64,000 nucleotides of DNA from Allacma fusca. Lineage: Eukaryota > Arthropoda > Collembola > Symphypleona > Sminthuridae. Numbering within the stretch: the first letter of the stretch is position 1; every line of letters starts with the position of its first letter. Of the stretch, positions 1-14,395 are shown in pieces. The notes under the pieces are model-generated. The model did not search any database. It saw only the letters and a list, made by a program, of their open reading frames with translations, and was not told the DNA's origin. The stretch is from assembly GCA_947179485.1 (NCBI GenBank), contig OX359247.1, positions 3,377,060-3,441,059 of the forward strand. The letters run 5' to 3'. The translations under genes were made by a program, and so were the position numbers.

Positions 1-3000
1 CAAAAACCACGCTCGGACAAGTTGAGCAGCTTTTACCGTACACTTTATATACGCAGAGCCAGGGAAGGAACTTGAGGCACTATAACCACCTTTTATCGTC
101 CTTTCATGTATGTAATTCAAGTCCGTTCAAAGTTGGAACAAATGATGAAGTCCTTCCTTACCCATTAATTAGTTGGATCAGAACTGCAATTTCCACTACT
201 AACCACCCATCCGCATATTATTCATTTCATTAGCTTAATAATAATGATAACCTAAAATTGCAAGTACAGTAACGAAAGGGGTATAACTTTTCAATCTTTC
301 GTATGTACATATGTATACATATATGCCCCTTCCCTTCCCTTATACACTTGACTCTGGCTAATCTTCAACTGTAGTTTAAAAGTTTAACTACATACTAGCT
401 GATTAAGTAACTGTCTTAAAGCTGGTTTGTCCTGATGGAAGACAGAGACAGGATTTATATATAATTATCTTCTACCCTGTGACTCTCACTGTTTTGACCA
501 TGCATGGCCATGCAATGGTTTCCCCTACGTGTAATTTCTATTGTACATTAGCAACTTCCTTTGGACAGAGTAACTTTACTTTTCAGGAGGAATTCTTTTA
601 GGAATACAAATTCTCAGGAAAAAATATTCTCAGGAATACAAATTCTTAAGAAGACAAATTATGGTCAACAGTGACTCCCTTGGACAACCCTGGAAACTCT
701 GGATGTCGTAGATACACGAGAGTGACTGCAAATTACTAAACGTACATACATACTGTGAAATCTGACGAAATATTAGGTTCCATGGGAGAGAAAAACTTAG
801 GAATTAATTAAGGTGTGTGTGTGTGTACATAAGACCCCTCCAAAAAGCGACAGGAGGAGAGAGAAACAGACATTTTACAAGTGACTACTTGGCTCCGAGC
901 GATAAAATAATGAGTTGTTTTTGACATATTATATTTTAATTCTGACAGAGGAATGCACACTTTTCAATCTCCAACCACTGAACAATTTATTTCATAAACA
1001 AGCAGGAAAGCGCCTGATTACAACACCGTTTAAGCTATATCTGCGAGTCTGGGGTGCGCAAGGGATGAGACACAGGCAATTGAACCGAGAAGAAACCTTT
1101 CATGCTCGCCCATTTCCTTAATTAGAAAAAAAAAAGGTGAGTGTAAAAGTTCCACACGGTTTTTCTACATGTAGCCACATTGCACTAAAACCTTTTTTTA
1201 AGGGCTCGTGGTCGTTTAGAAAAAAAATTATCTCCATAGAAGAAGAAAAAACCATACAATGACTATCTCATATATGTATGTATCTACAAACCAAACAATT
1301 TCCTATGTGCATATACGCAGTATCTAAAACTGGATACGATATTCTAATCCTTACAAAATATTCCCAACTAATCCAAATGTACACTTATGAGGAAGTAGAC
1401 TTTCACAGCCCGAATAATGAATGTAACACACTAGTTAGATCACACCCCTTCAGACTACAGATAATTATAAAACCAATAATTACAACAAGCAAGGCACCAA
1501 ATCGGAAAAATGGGCCTAATTCCTCAAACTATGATAAATACGCCATATCCACTAATGTATGTCACTCTTATAGGAATTAGAAATGACTCAAGCCTACCGT
1601 AATACATGGCACAAGCTAACTCAGGAACTTCAAGTCCGTCTTGATCCCCAATGCACCAGAACTATCTCCTTGGGATTAATTCCCTGCACACACACTGCTC
1701 AGGTGGCAATTAATTACAAAACAACTCATATTTTGATACGCCTCCTTCAACGTATGTATAAGCTACGTTGTTGGGTATTTGGGTTAGTTGGATTCCTTAT
1801 TAAACTAATAATTTCGCAATAGCTTTTAATTGTGAATGACACTGACTTAATTTAATTATGACTTCGGTATCTCTAGTCCCATCGTGATAACAAAACCCAG
1901 GGCATTGTTCAAGCTCTACCTACATATAGACTCAAGACTCCCAAAGCACTTGGAAGAAGTCAATATTTGTCTTATTGTCTGTAGAGTTTCTTCATAAATA
2001 CAGAATTACATGCTGTACGGTTCGTGATTCTCTTGGATTTTACCCATAGAGACTAGAAAAAATCTCCTTCCTGCATCAGATTCGACATACATAGTACAAA
2101 TAGAAAATTAATACATATATGGTATGACCAGGACCATACATACATACATCCATACTCACATCTATAAATTACTGCCGGACAACGAAACCCAACAAGCACT
2201 TAACGTACTGTAGCGCCCACGCCAAGCTTGACTCGTCAGGGGTACAAGAAAGCATAACTGGTATGCATGGATTCATAAATTTCTGTATGGTTTATAGATA
2301 TCCACTGTATGTCCATGTACTTCATTCCTATTCATAAAAAGTACCCATACATAGATATACACCAATGTACTCACAATAAAAAACAAGCACGCTACAAAAG
2401 AACAATTACTTGTTTAAAAAAAACAAGAATGAAGCTATATTTGTACTTTGTGGATACATGCTCCTACAGTAAGCCCCAGGGTAAGTTTTAACTACTTCAA
2501 GTAAGCTACTCCACGTCTTGATGAGTTTGATATCCTGAAACTTTATCTCAAGCACAAGACATGGATTCTTTCCCTCCAGAGTATGTGTGTGTACCATTGT
2601 TGTATCAATTGTTGTTGGAGGGAGTATGTACATATGTGCGAATATGTATCTATAGGTATGAGTTGTAAGTATATGAGTGTATAGGGACGTCCACACTCCA
2701 CACACACACACAGTCCGAATACACATATAATTATGTACTACTATCCCTGTATATTAATTATATGTGTAGCCAGCTCATATACTCAGACAACTTCAAGAGA
2801 AGGACACTGGCGGCACAAGACCAGACCCCAAAAAAGTATGTGTGTCTACCAGAGAGATGAGGAGCAGCCCAACTACCTATTATGAAAATTGGTCGAATGC
2901 ACACCAAAGATGCACCTCAGCTATAGAAAAGTATGTTCCTAGTAAGATAAAACTAATAAATTGACTGCACGCATCCAGTTTTGATTTTTTGGGCATTGGA

Positions 3001-5008
3001 ATCCTCCTCAGGAATGGACAGTATGTGGAGTCGTACCAATTTGTTTGTACACAGTCCAACCATAAGAACCCCTCGTGTCGGCTGCATTTCCCCATCAAAT
3101 CTAATGTCCTCCGAAAAAACGTGTTTGCCTCAATCTATTGACCGAAGAAATCCAAGCACATAGTTTTTACCAGAGTTTGTCTGTGTGCCTTCCTTGAGTT
3201 TATAAGTATGCACTTATGTAACAATTGACTCAAACTGTGTTAAGCTATTAGAGTTGAGTAGAAGAAGAAGAAGAAGAAAAAAAAACTGAGCATTACGTTT
3301 GCCCACATCTTCCTTGTCAATCTTGTAATCGTAATTGTAGTTTTATTGTCCGAGCATGAGCAAGAATGGTCAAAAAGTTGGATATTATGAGGGAATCGAT
3401 TTCCTCCATTCCCAGTCTCAGATCTCATAAGAACAAGAGAGCAGCCACAGGAACAGCGTCATAATCTCATATTGTAATGGGATACAAGAACCAATTGGCA
3501 ATAGTGCAATGAGCTAGAAAAACGTGTTACATTCACCCACATTGATCATATAACATGTAATGTCTACAAGTCAAGCACGTAATCAAGATTAGATCCAAAG
3601 TTCAAGCCATGAGCATGCTGATACTCCTGATTAACGTCTCTTCCCTACATTAATAATGCATAGAAGGAGGACTACAAATTTGTACCGTAAACTCTGGGAA
3701 ATCATGTAATATCTCTGAACTCCTCGAGTAAGGCACATACGAGAGAATTAACAGCATGGATGTACAGACATGTGTGTTTGTAGTTTGTGCATACATACAT
3801 ATATGTATACACAACACATACGATGGGGACTCGTAGTTTTCCTCTTCCGACGTTCATCCCAGTGTGTTTGTTATTGTTCCGCAAGAGCCCCATGTACCTA
3901 CACATGTGCATTACAGCACAATAACCCAGAGAGACATTAAAACTAAGATCTGTATACATATCCACGCAATTCTCATCTCACATTTGTCATCCGTACATAA
4001 AAATGCATTCGAGTATTTACCTACGGACTGAATGTCTACTACACACGATCCGACCAGACCTTTGCTATAGATACAGTATGTACGCTTATGGATGTGGAAA
4101 TTGTGACATAGCATACCGACACGTAGGAAAATTCCTTATTAAACTCCCCCTTCCCTCCTTCAAGCTTAAATAACATTAATACGAAGTAATAACTTAAGTC
4201 CCACTGCAATTTGCCAAGAATCACAAGTCCATGTTGGAAACATGTTTCCCTAATTTTTTCCCACACGACTTTATATACTGTATCAGGGAGGAGGACAGCT
4301 CATTGCTGTACCTACAACAGCTTGGGTCTGAACAAAGTATCTACAATCCTTCCTCATAATCATTAAATGTATTTACTCAAATCTCAATCAGCATTCCTCC
4401 TGGCTCAGAAGCCGCAACTGATTCCCTAATGGGTGAAAGCTACCTAATTGATGTTTTACTAGGTGTAAAGTTAAAAATACAAAAAGCATTTACCTATATC
4501 TACACATACAGTTACCCCATGTAAGAGATAGATACTAGTATCCTCTGAGACTATGGGAATCATAGGAAGAGTGAGCTTGTTGCTTTTGAGTCCAATAATA
4601 ATTACTATTTACATCCAACAGGATACTTCCTATCTCTCTCTCTCGCACCTACACTGTCAGAGTGTGGGACTCGGGATGAAAAAAAAATCCATTACAGTAC
4701 ATTTGATCATTCCTGAGTGTACGCACGTACTCTGAGTGAGTTCCACGTTAGCCTCACCAAACTGGCATAACGGGTAGGATTCCTATGGGAAAACTAACAG
4801 CAGTATCTGCACCTTGGTGGATGGAATAGTTCCATAGTAAAAAAAAATCCATTGTAATTAACACACTACAGAGTTCTACCTCATTTCCCCCATTTTTTCG
4901 CAATCGGTCAGAAACGTGGAGCCATGAGTTATACACAAAGCTCAAAATTCTTGGAAATCCCCTCAAAATTAGAAGAATCCCAGGCAGTCGTTGGGAATAG
5001 AAGAAACA

Positions 5009-5041
5009 TCTCTCTCTCTCTCTCTCTTATTCTCTCTCTCT
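5009..5041. repeat. (TC)n microsatellite
   Basis: Two runs of TC dinucleotides (5009-5027 and 5030-5041) separated by a short TA-containing interruption. Simple slippage repeat in apparently non-coding DNA. Confidence 0.9.
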
Positions 5042-5922
5042 TGAAGAAAAGGGAATTTGAATGGATGTTAATAACGAGGGCATTATGCAATGTGCTTTTT
5101 CTGCCTGTGTTCTACTAGACCATCACATTCCATATGGATTCTATAATAGGACTGCAAGGAAATGCTCAAGTTCAAATCATTTCATTCCTTGTCATGCACG
5201 CATGATAAAAACACAATCGGTAATTAGTGTTGGGAACAAGTCTGAAAGGGAAAAAAATCCCTGTACACAAAAAAAAATACTGTATTTAAACCCGAGAGTC
5301 TCATGTATAGTCTCTGGGGTCTATGGAGATAGGAGTCTCCAACAATTTTATTAATAGACAATTTTGATAGGAAAAAACTCTGATGAAAATCTCATACAAT
5401 CACGCAATCCCTTTGTAAAAGGTAATCCCTGACGTTGAGCGTGTACAGTTGTTGTAATGTTTAATAAGAAACTCAAGTATATGCAAACGAGAGGAATCGA
5501 TTGGTTTTCCATTTCACTTTTCAATAAGGCTCATAAATATAAAAAAAATGAGAGAAGTTTAATCCTTTTGTGCTCCATGACAATTACTCTTGAGCCTGTA
5601 CCTATGTACATACATACACTCCGCTCTTAACAATGTACGTCGAGTTGTACATGGAGGAAGATGTGCTTTGGAGTGGGGTATATATCATTGGTCCGTATAC
5701 ACGCTCTTTAGTGGCCACTATGCCTCCCAACCAGTTAAAATATTGTAAAGAGCTGAGTTATATATATAAACGGGAGAGTGGGCCCATTATGATCATTATT
5801 ACTTTGTCATGTTTTATATGTGGGTTTAAATAACATCTCGCTGGTTGTAAAAATATTCACCACCAGCATGGTGCAATTATTGCAGAACCATAACAGAATC
5901 AATGATCGTACAAAAGTTTCAG

Positions 5923-8409
5923 AGACTCTGACGAATATGACGACGAGAAGGCTCGGAGTCCTCCCAGAGATGAAGAGTGGCTCAGAAGAACTTCTGACAC
6001 AGAGAGTAGTACTCCTTGCGGAAAAAGTGACAGGTGAATATTATCATATGAATTGCACCGTAATGCTCCCTTCCTTTCCTCCTTATTGCCATCATTACAT
6101 GATGGCATACTCCTGTATCCCAACTTATATAAATAGCTATTAGGGAACCATTTCGGAAAGCATGTCCAAGATAAAAGCAGAACTATGTACAGATCCGTTT
6201 CTATAATACTAGTGCATCCAAGCTTACTGTTTGAACTTTTGAAATATGTTTTTAATTTAATGCTAAATGCATATCTACATAGATATATATGTACATATAT
6301 ATACGTACACTTCCACTCGCCTGACAAGAGTTGCGGTTGCTCAGGCCCTACAGTTGTGTATAACGGATGATATACACACAATGAGGGTAATAAGAGAAAG
6401 GGACCTTATTAAGTAGCATGCTCAAATTACGCAAGAGCCTAACCATGAAATAATATTTGACTAATCTAAATTTTTATTACATTCAGACACGTTTATGCTT
6501 TTGCGCTTCAATGAATTAACTAATTTTAACTGCAATTTTACACTCCCTCACAAATCAATCCCCTCAGGTACATACTGAGCTTTCTATATACATACAGTAC
6601 AAGTATCTACTTACTTGTGGAGTGTCGTCACTCCGGCCAACAAATCTAGTAGAATTTCAAATGTCCCAGGATTTTAAATCAAGTATCTCATACTCTTGTC
6701 ACAAATTATCTTCCACAGAGAGGCCCCCGGTTTGTTCAGGTCATAAAAGGTTCAATAAAAATAACACTATAAAAAACAGTGTGTAGAGACCCTCGGAGTA
6801 GCAAGTAGTTCGTGTGTGTTTATAGGCACACGTCCTACTTGCGTATCTATATATTGTGAATGAGTGTGATAATACAAGTTATTTCTTGATGTGCTTTTTT
6901 TAGTGGACAAGATAAACATTACGTAAAAAAACTGTGCAGACAGTGTGTACTCGGCAGTGTGTAAGTAAAATGTGAACAACTCTCTCAAAATGAAAGATGC
7001 AACAGGTAGGGGAGGTAGCAGATGTGCTGGCAAAAAACTTTGTCACAACAAACCCAAACAAAATGAACCCTGTACTGTACAGTCTGTATATCTATGTACG
7101 TATGCCAGATGATTAAAAGGAATTTTCAACGACTTCAAGATACCCAGTCAGCTCTTCCTTTCAAAAATTATTCAAGTGTTGGAGGAACATATTTTAATTA
7201 TTATGAATAGAAAAATATATTACTTGAGCAAAAGACTTCGAAGACGAGGGGGATATGAAGGAAGGAACCGGATTTTTCATTATTGTTATTATGATTACTT
7301 GACAAGTATTTGTATTCAAGTCAAAAGATGAAAACAATAATAATTCTCTTCTACTTTCCTGTTTTTTTTTATTATTATCATGTATTCCCCTACCCCAGCG
7401 CTGGGTTTTTTTCTTTAATAGTTTCCTATATGGCGAATATCCCTTGCGAATTCATAAAGCAATTTGTATGCAAGAATCCTAGCCCATTGAGTGGACGTGG
7501 ACTAGTGGACGTGTTGCCTCAAAACTTTCTATGCGACCGAACCTATGTACATATCTCCGAGGAGCCTGAGAGGGTATATATACATACATAAATTTTAAAT
7601 AAAAATACAAAAATACGTAATGTATAAGATAATCAAAATGAATACTTTGAATACATTTTGTAATCTATGTACGACGAAGGAGTGCGAAACGAACAGAAGG
7701 TAGCAGTCCTGAGGAAAATCCAATCTTTCCCTTCATTTCAATACCTTACTGGGCTTCTCCTCTGTGGCAATAATTATAATAAGGGTTTCTCAGACTCGGA
7801 TTTGTAATATAAAAAAAAGTAATGGTGAATCGATGATCCATTTTCTATTCATAGAACAATATGCACGGAGTCAGTCTCCCAGAACACATTCATACGGAGA
7901 CAGAACAGTAATTGTATGTGCTTTTACACTGAACAAGGATTAGTCTTGTATAACAAGTTGGACGCTATTGTCAACTATTACCTCATTCATGGCTGCTTTA
8001 ATTTGTCCAACACCTCTCACGAACCACAATTCTGATTTTTAAAAATCCAATGGAGAAGAATCCCCAATACTTTAATACAAAAATAGTTCATTTTCTTATG
8101 CAAGGGACTGTAGACCTCATTTACTCCAAACCAAATCTCATTGTCAGTGGTAAGTCGGCTCGGTGTGGTTGAATTGAGTCAATCCCCCCCCCCAAAAATA
8201 AAAAAAAACATTGAGGGTATCTTTTAGTACATTGATACAAACATGTAGGTACATATGGATTCCAATGCAGAGATTACTCGTGGATCAAAACAAAACTCCT
8301 CAAGGAATACAATGGGGAGGTATTGCAAGGAGGACTTCTAACGATGCTCAATCTGACATGGCTGTTGATATATCATTGTATCAAAGGAGAGGGTTGATTG
8401 CTTCTGCAG
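5923..8409 (+). other. Candidate exon chain (unverified)
   Basis: Three plus-strand stretches have acceptor-like and donor-like borders and compatible reading phases: 5923-6033 (after TTTCAG, before GTGAAT), 7422-7573 (after a T-rich tract ending AATAG, before GTATAT) and 8271-8409 (after ATGCAG, before GTGCAT). Read in one phase they are open throughout: the first ends with one base, the second starts with two and ends in phase, and the third starts in phase. The translations look protein-like, for example WGGIARRTSNDAQSDMAVD in the third, but I recognise no family. Open frames of 50 codons are expected by chance in this much DNA and the last two donors are weak, so this is only a lead. Confidence 0.2.
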
Positions 8410-11241
8410 GTGCATACATCTAATTGTTAGTTATTTTACGTTGGGCTTGATGCTGGGGTAATGTACATATTACAAGCCCTACTACAAATGTACCTCCATC
8501 ACAGACTAAATCCCTGCTTTTCTCAACACCATAAAGGCGGTAACTGTTCTGTACTGTCGGAGAGGTAATTGTTGTCAAATTTTTTCTCTCTATCCTCTGA
8601 CTCTAGGAGTGTGAACTGTGTGAAGGCCCGTGGATTGTCAGAGACTTGGTGAGCTTTCAACTCCATTGAGCATAATGGGAACTACCGCGTATTTAACCCT
8701 ATCAAAATTCATTCAAAGGAAACTGAAAGGCTAGGTCTTTACTGTACTTCCTCAACTTTTCCTTCCTAACGCAGTCGGTCCTACAATGCTGACAAAAATC
8801 GAGGGATAGGGAGATAGATAGATATAGGAGTATCTATATGAGACTTGGTATAGAGAAACACTGTCGTGTCTATAATGATAATTATCCCTCTCTACGGTCA
8901 ACTCTGGCAAATGTAAGGGGACCATGCTATAGTCTATACACATTTTTGTAATAATATGAATAGGAGACAAATATCAGAGGAGTGGCGGAGGGTTGATTGA
9001 CTTGAACTGCAAGGAAATTGTATGAAAGGATGCATTCCTCTGGGTGTACAAAAGTACAGATATGCTCTTTAGTTTCTATTTAAGAATTTCACAAATTTAC
9101 ATGTTTAAGGGTAAGGTTACAGACAGTTTCACTTTATATCTCTTTATATTTAATTTATGAATATTTGTCACAATCCTTTTAAGCTTTCCGGTATGTGGAA
9201 GGGGGACACACCTGTCGTGGCAGGGTGATTGGAGGAGCTCATCTCTGAGTGCCCCATGCTCTCCACAAATGAGTTCCTATTTATGATAATGTTGTGCTAA
9301 TAATTCCTCATAGTCTCAGAGGGAGATGCTATGGGGACATAAATTATTTATCGCTTACCGGAACTATCCACTATGAAGCTCGTCAACAATGTCCAATCAG
9401 ATTCCAATCAAATTTCTATTGATTCTGTAATTATTATTATTGGGGGTGACGATAGATTGGGAAGGATGCAAATAGTAATAGAGTGTCAACAAATATTACT
9501 TTCGGAGATGTAATGCTAATGGCACTTTCGAAGCCCAACTTCCTAAATTTGTAATCACACATGAAAGTTGAAGCCACATTTTCTCACGAGGAGCTACACT
9601 GAACGGAATCGTGTCCTTTAACGAGAGTATCCTCAGGTACGGAGCCTATAGCTGTATAATGGCAATAAAAAAAAATCCAATGGACGTAAAGGGAACTGGA
9701 AAAACTCAAAGTCGAGACAAAATATTACGTTATGTATGAGTATAACTGCTTTCTGTTCTTTAACTAATCGACCATGTTCTTACTCTAGCCTTATTTGACT
9801 GTTGTTTGGAGAATAATTATTACTTGCCCCCACCACACACGGACATTGGTCATTGGAGTTTTGTCGAGCTACTATGTATCTTGACAATAATATATTACAG
9901 GATCTATCGTTTCTCCCAAAACTGCAGGGACGGAGTTCTTTAAAAACGTCAATATTTTCTTACCTTGGCGGTAATCCCCCTTGTGTCTGCCTCAGAGTTT
10001 ATCCTTATCCTAGAGTAGGAGAGCACAGAAGATGACAAAGTCAATTATATCTAAGGAAGGTTTACGTCTTCTCTCAAGATTAATTCTAATACTCCACTTA
10101 AAGAACAGGCTCCGATTACATCATCACACCTCAAATACAAAAGTTCAGCCTCGGAGAGGAAGCATCTACCTGAAAGAATAAATATGGTAAATATTATAAG
10201 CCCCATGCTTTGACAAAAAAAATAACAAGCATTAATAGTAAGCGGAGCAGAATCTCATTTGCAAGCGTAAATATAATTTTAAAGACTATGGCCCATTACA
10301 TATGTATATAAATATCGGTCTCATATTTGTATCTATAAACACAGCCCCAAGGACTATAAAGATTGGGAAACAAGGGAACATAACACGATTACAGAGACAA
10401 AGTCTGAGTACATGTACAATTTCCAGGGATGATGAAATTACCATTTGAAATTAGGATTAAAATACAAATACACATTGGGAGGAACATGCGGCTCAATAAC
10501 TTACAGAATATTTATTCCTTCCTCGTAACAATATTTAATTCAAGACTTTGTCTATGGCTCAACTCCACGCACGCATATATGTAATTACACTACCTATGTA
10601 TGTATAATATTTGTTTATAACTAGATATTTGTATTTGAGGTTGTAGGTGTGGGATAAACACTTGTGCTCAAGCACCCTAGTCACAATGACTTCCCCGTAA
10701 ATATTTTCCCAATAAAATATCTCACACTTTAACGAACAGGTTGAGGGTTGCGACACTTATGTGTGTGTGTAAGACGTATTCCCAGGATCTTAAGGAGTTG
10801 TCAACGACAATAATGAGAGACTTGTCATCGACGGAAGGGTTGAGATGCGAACAGCTCGATTGACATTCAATGGCTGAGGGATGAATTTGATTAAAATTGT
10901 AAATGATTAATTGGCAACTATATGTGTTTAAGTCCGGGATGTGATGACAAGGTCCTTGCCGAGGAATGGGTAATAATGATTGACCATACAAAGTCCCATG
11001 GTATGAGACATGGCTAAAACACTCCATTCACATTCCGACCACATCACTACACAATTATCTATTGAAATGCAAATCTATCTAGAACTCTCTTGAGCGACGA
11101 CTGTCCCGTATATTTACAAACATAAAAGAAACTAAAGACTGGCCCATAAAGTTTATGGTAAGTACATAATAATCTTTGGGAGAACTCCTCTCGGCCCGTC
11201 CCCTCCTTTAAAAATGATGGTCATTTTGGTGTTGGTGTTCT

Positions 11242-11288
11242 GCACACACATACACACACACACACAAACACATACACATACACATACA
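11242..11288. repeat. (CA)n-rich microsatellite
   Basis: An imperfect CA/TACA dinucleotide tract with ACACAC cores interrupted by AT pairs. Non-coding simple repeat. Confidence 0.85.
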
Positions 11289-11809
11289 CTGTCCATTTAA
11301 TTGTCTGCCAGTGTGTGATGACGCCGTGCCATCCAGCGAGGAATACCAATTAGATGACCAAATTTTTACGAGTCTCCCCAGATGAACCCTATGGTCTGTG
11401 GTCCGTCCACTTTGCCTACATATCCTTCATCAGGCCTTTAAAAGCAATCTGATTTCCACACTGAATTCCTTCTCGTGTGTCAATTCTCACACCTCAACAC
11501 CTAGTAGTATTCCTCCTGTGTTGTGGGGGTATATAGACTCAGGACTCAGAAGATAATACTCAAGGATGATTGTGGAATGGCCAGAGCACATATGTACATA
11601 TATGTATAATTATAATCACTTGGGTCATTAATCATCAAATAATTGACTCTTTCCCCGAAATGACTTACAATGGACAGATTGGCCCAATGTGATAGTGAGG
11701 CTATAAAAGTCACAACAAAAGGGGGAAAGTTCAAAGGAACAATTAAAGGCAGAGGATCCAAGTGTGACAACTTGTTCTCAAAAACTCTCTGCCCTGAATT
11801 ATCATTCAG

Positions 11810-12757
11810 CTCTTCTTGAGGACCAATGCTCCTGACTTTCGTCTGCATAGTCACAAAAAGGGGAGGAATTTCGGAATTTCGAATCTTTCCTCAGTGCCTT
11901 TCTTCGAAGGAGCTCTTTCGGAAAACAATAGTCAGAACAATTGGGATTTTCCAACAGCCCACGATGATGATCTACCTACTTGGACTTTATATAGATATCC
12001 CATAAGTACCTCCACTGTTTGTACAGACAAGTAAACGTGGACGGGGGAGAGAAATTACTATGAATTAAATACAAACATTGAAAATGCTAATTGCGGTCAA
12101 CTCCACCGAGTGCAAATAATAGACGGCAAAAGAATACAGGTAGTAATTAGATATCTACTCCTAGAGTCCCCACAACTGTGAGCACACTCACTCCAATACA
12201 TTGTTGAGTCGGGATTGGAAATAGTAACTCATTGTGAGTTTATAACTATATACACACTCATCTCTATGTACCCCTATAGGATCAATAGAACAAGACAATG
12301 ACGGACCAGGAACGTGCATAAGGAAAGTGCTCCGTGCTGAATGCAGGCCATTTAAAAATACAATCACAATTGCAAGTGAACCGCAAAACAATTGCTCACA
12401 CTGGGAAACCAATACGTAATTATATCACGACAAATTGAATCTCAATGACTACTTGGGGAGACTTCCTTATGATTATTATTATTAAGCTATAATAGCCACA
12501 TCATTGTTCAACTTGGAACAATTTTTGCCTTGTAATAATTGATTAGCCATAACTGGCATGACATATGTCATTCATTTCCCAAATGAAATTACGGAGTTCA
12601 TGTCAGGCACATGCAGCCAGGGCCACTAGGAGCAGGTACATTTTATCACCACATCTCTTATTTATTGTTAGGACAAGACCCACTGGACGTGACCAGGGCT
12701 CCTTTCCACAGGATCTAATAAAAGGTTGTGGAGCAGTGTCTTTGGAAGTAGTACAAG
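11810..12757 (+). other. Candidate exon pair (unverified)
   Basis: 11810-12030 follows a CATTCAG acceptor-like site and ends AA before GTAAAC. 12672-12757 follows a pyrimidine-rich tract ending GTTAG and ends before GTATCA. The first leaves two bases and the second supplies one, so joining them keeps an open frame of about 100 codons. The first translation includes ENNSQNNWDFPTAHDDDLP, a polar, disordered-looking sequence. I recognise no family and cannot exclude chance; the phase agreement is the main support. Confidence 0.2.
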
Positions 12758-14376
12758 GTATCAATGGGAATGGAATGGTGTGAAATGAAATTACTATTCC
12801 AGATCGTATCTCTTATGAAACAAATTAGCATTTGGGAATGTTGACAGAAACCCCACTACAAATTGGATTTGTTTACTTTGGGTAAATCAATCGGTGGAGT
12901 TTGCCCTTCGAGGATCTTCATACAAAAAATATTATGTATGTATATGATACAAGGCATTGGAAGTTACTTAAGAATTGAGAATTCCATTGTTCCAAATACG
13001 GACCCTCTGATCATCAATCAAAGGAATAATCTTGATCTCCAAACCCTTCTTGTAAAATCCTCAACGGATGAGAACGTTCTGGGACTCACACCTTTTAAAG
13101 TTAAAAATAGCTTCAATTTGAAGATAACCTAAGAAGAACTTTGCATTCGAAAGCCATAAGCTATCAGACGAGGGGAAAAAATCCTGGGGTATTTTTTTTT
13201 CCTCAAGTACTAGAACTTCTTTTGTAAGAGACGTTCAGTTGTAGAACTGATGTAAGCATAGAGTGATAGACAAGGAAAAAAAATATCATTTTTTCCTCTA
13301 AATCACATGTAGATTGAGAATCGTATAATCTTCCCATTTGTTCCAATCCAGTCAGGTGAGAATCACACGTGGAAGGACCACACTGTGAACACTACACAAA
13401 CCCCCATTTCCTGCTCAAAATTTTCTATTTTGGAAGCACGTTCTACTGGTTAAGCAGCTTAGGGTTGGGGATGGTTCACTTTTCTTTGATGCAATCCCTC
13501 AGGATGCAATTGTACTTAGACTACTTGGCTCGACCTCGGCACTGTAGAATCCCTTGTGGTAATTTGAGTGCCGTCGATACCCAAAAATCCCAAATGAAAT
13601 GGAAAGTAATGCGGTACTATTAGGACCAATTTAATGAAATTACTAGTGATTTATTGGGTTTGACTTTACCTCCAATAAAAGCTCTTCAGAAATCCAGATC
13701 TGTCGAAACCGTTGCACTTTTACACAAATTAATACCGTCAATTGTCTCCTATGGTTATGGTCCTATTTGGGATTAGAGGAGTCCCAGAGTAGTATTGTTA
13801 ATTTGAGAAAAACAATGCTCTTCCCCCCCACCAAAGTTGCACCACACAGTAAGTAATTTTGGGACTGCCACTTTTTTTTTATTTCTGTAATAATTATAAT
13901 TATCTTGACTGTACTTAAAAAAGAGCTAGACTCAATTCCCCTCTCAATTGTTATGTAACTTGAGTCGCAAATTCTGGGAGAAGGTCCCTTTCCAATGCTT
14001 AAAACAGTTGTCCAATTTAGATGTTGTTGGAAAATGTCAGTGGTAGTCAATTATGTCCCTCCTCACACACTGCGTTCAATTTCTGATTGGAAAAATTCTT
14101 GATAATTATCCTCAACACGGAGAAGTCAGCAGTAAAAATAGAGAATGCTCTTGAGATGAATGGAGCGTAGAAATACTTTAGTCCACAGTCAAACAAACTT
14201 GTTTACGTCCTGTCACAATGTGGGTAATGATGAGCACGTGAATTCCAACAATTTGAAATGAGCTTTTCTCTCCCCGTCTATATACGTCCTCCCTATAGTA
14301 GCAGTTTAAGAAAGTCGGAATGAAGCACATTAAATGAGTAATGAGTCAAGTTGTAAGTGGTTAGTTATTCCAATGG

Positions 14377-14395
14377 CTCTCTCTCTCTCTCTCTC
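14377..14395. repeat. (CT)n microsatellite
   Basis: Nine to ten perfect CT dinucleotides in non-coding DNA. Confidence 0.9.

Larger units (their letters stand above)
1..11809. other. Gene-poor region, no recognised gene
   Basis: I read both strands and recognise no protein family here. The longest uninterrupted frame is 160 codons (minus, 5899-6381) and its translation resembles nothing I know. The DNA is mostly single-copy, about 60% AT by eye, with short GT, CT and CA runs and many TACATA/TATGTA palindromes. Unlike the right half of the window it shows no clear transposon with paired inverted ends. A few short stretches with splice-like borders (5923-6033, 7422-7573, 8271-8409) are listed separately at low confidence. 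It could be intergenic regulatory DNA or introns of a large gene. Confidence 0.5.

Noticed and set aside
9965-10030. Minus-strand short exon candidate between CTACTCTAG and GTAAGAAA
   Set aside because: At 45 bases it is easily produced by chance, and it conflicts in strand with the plus-strand candidates around it.
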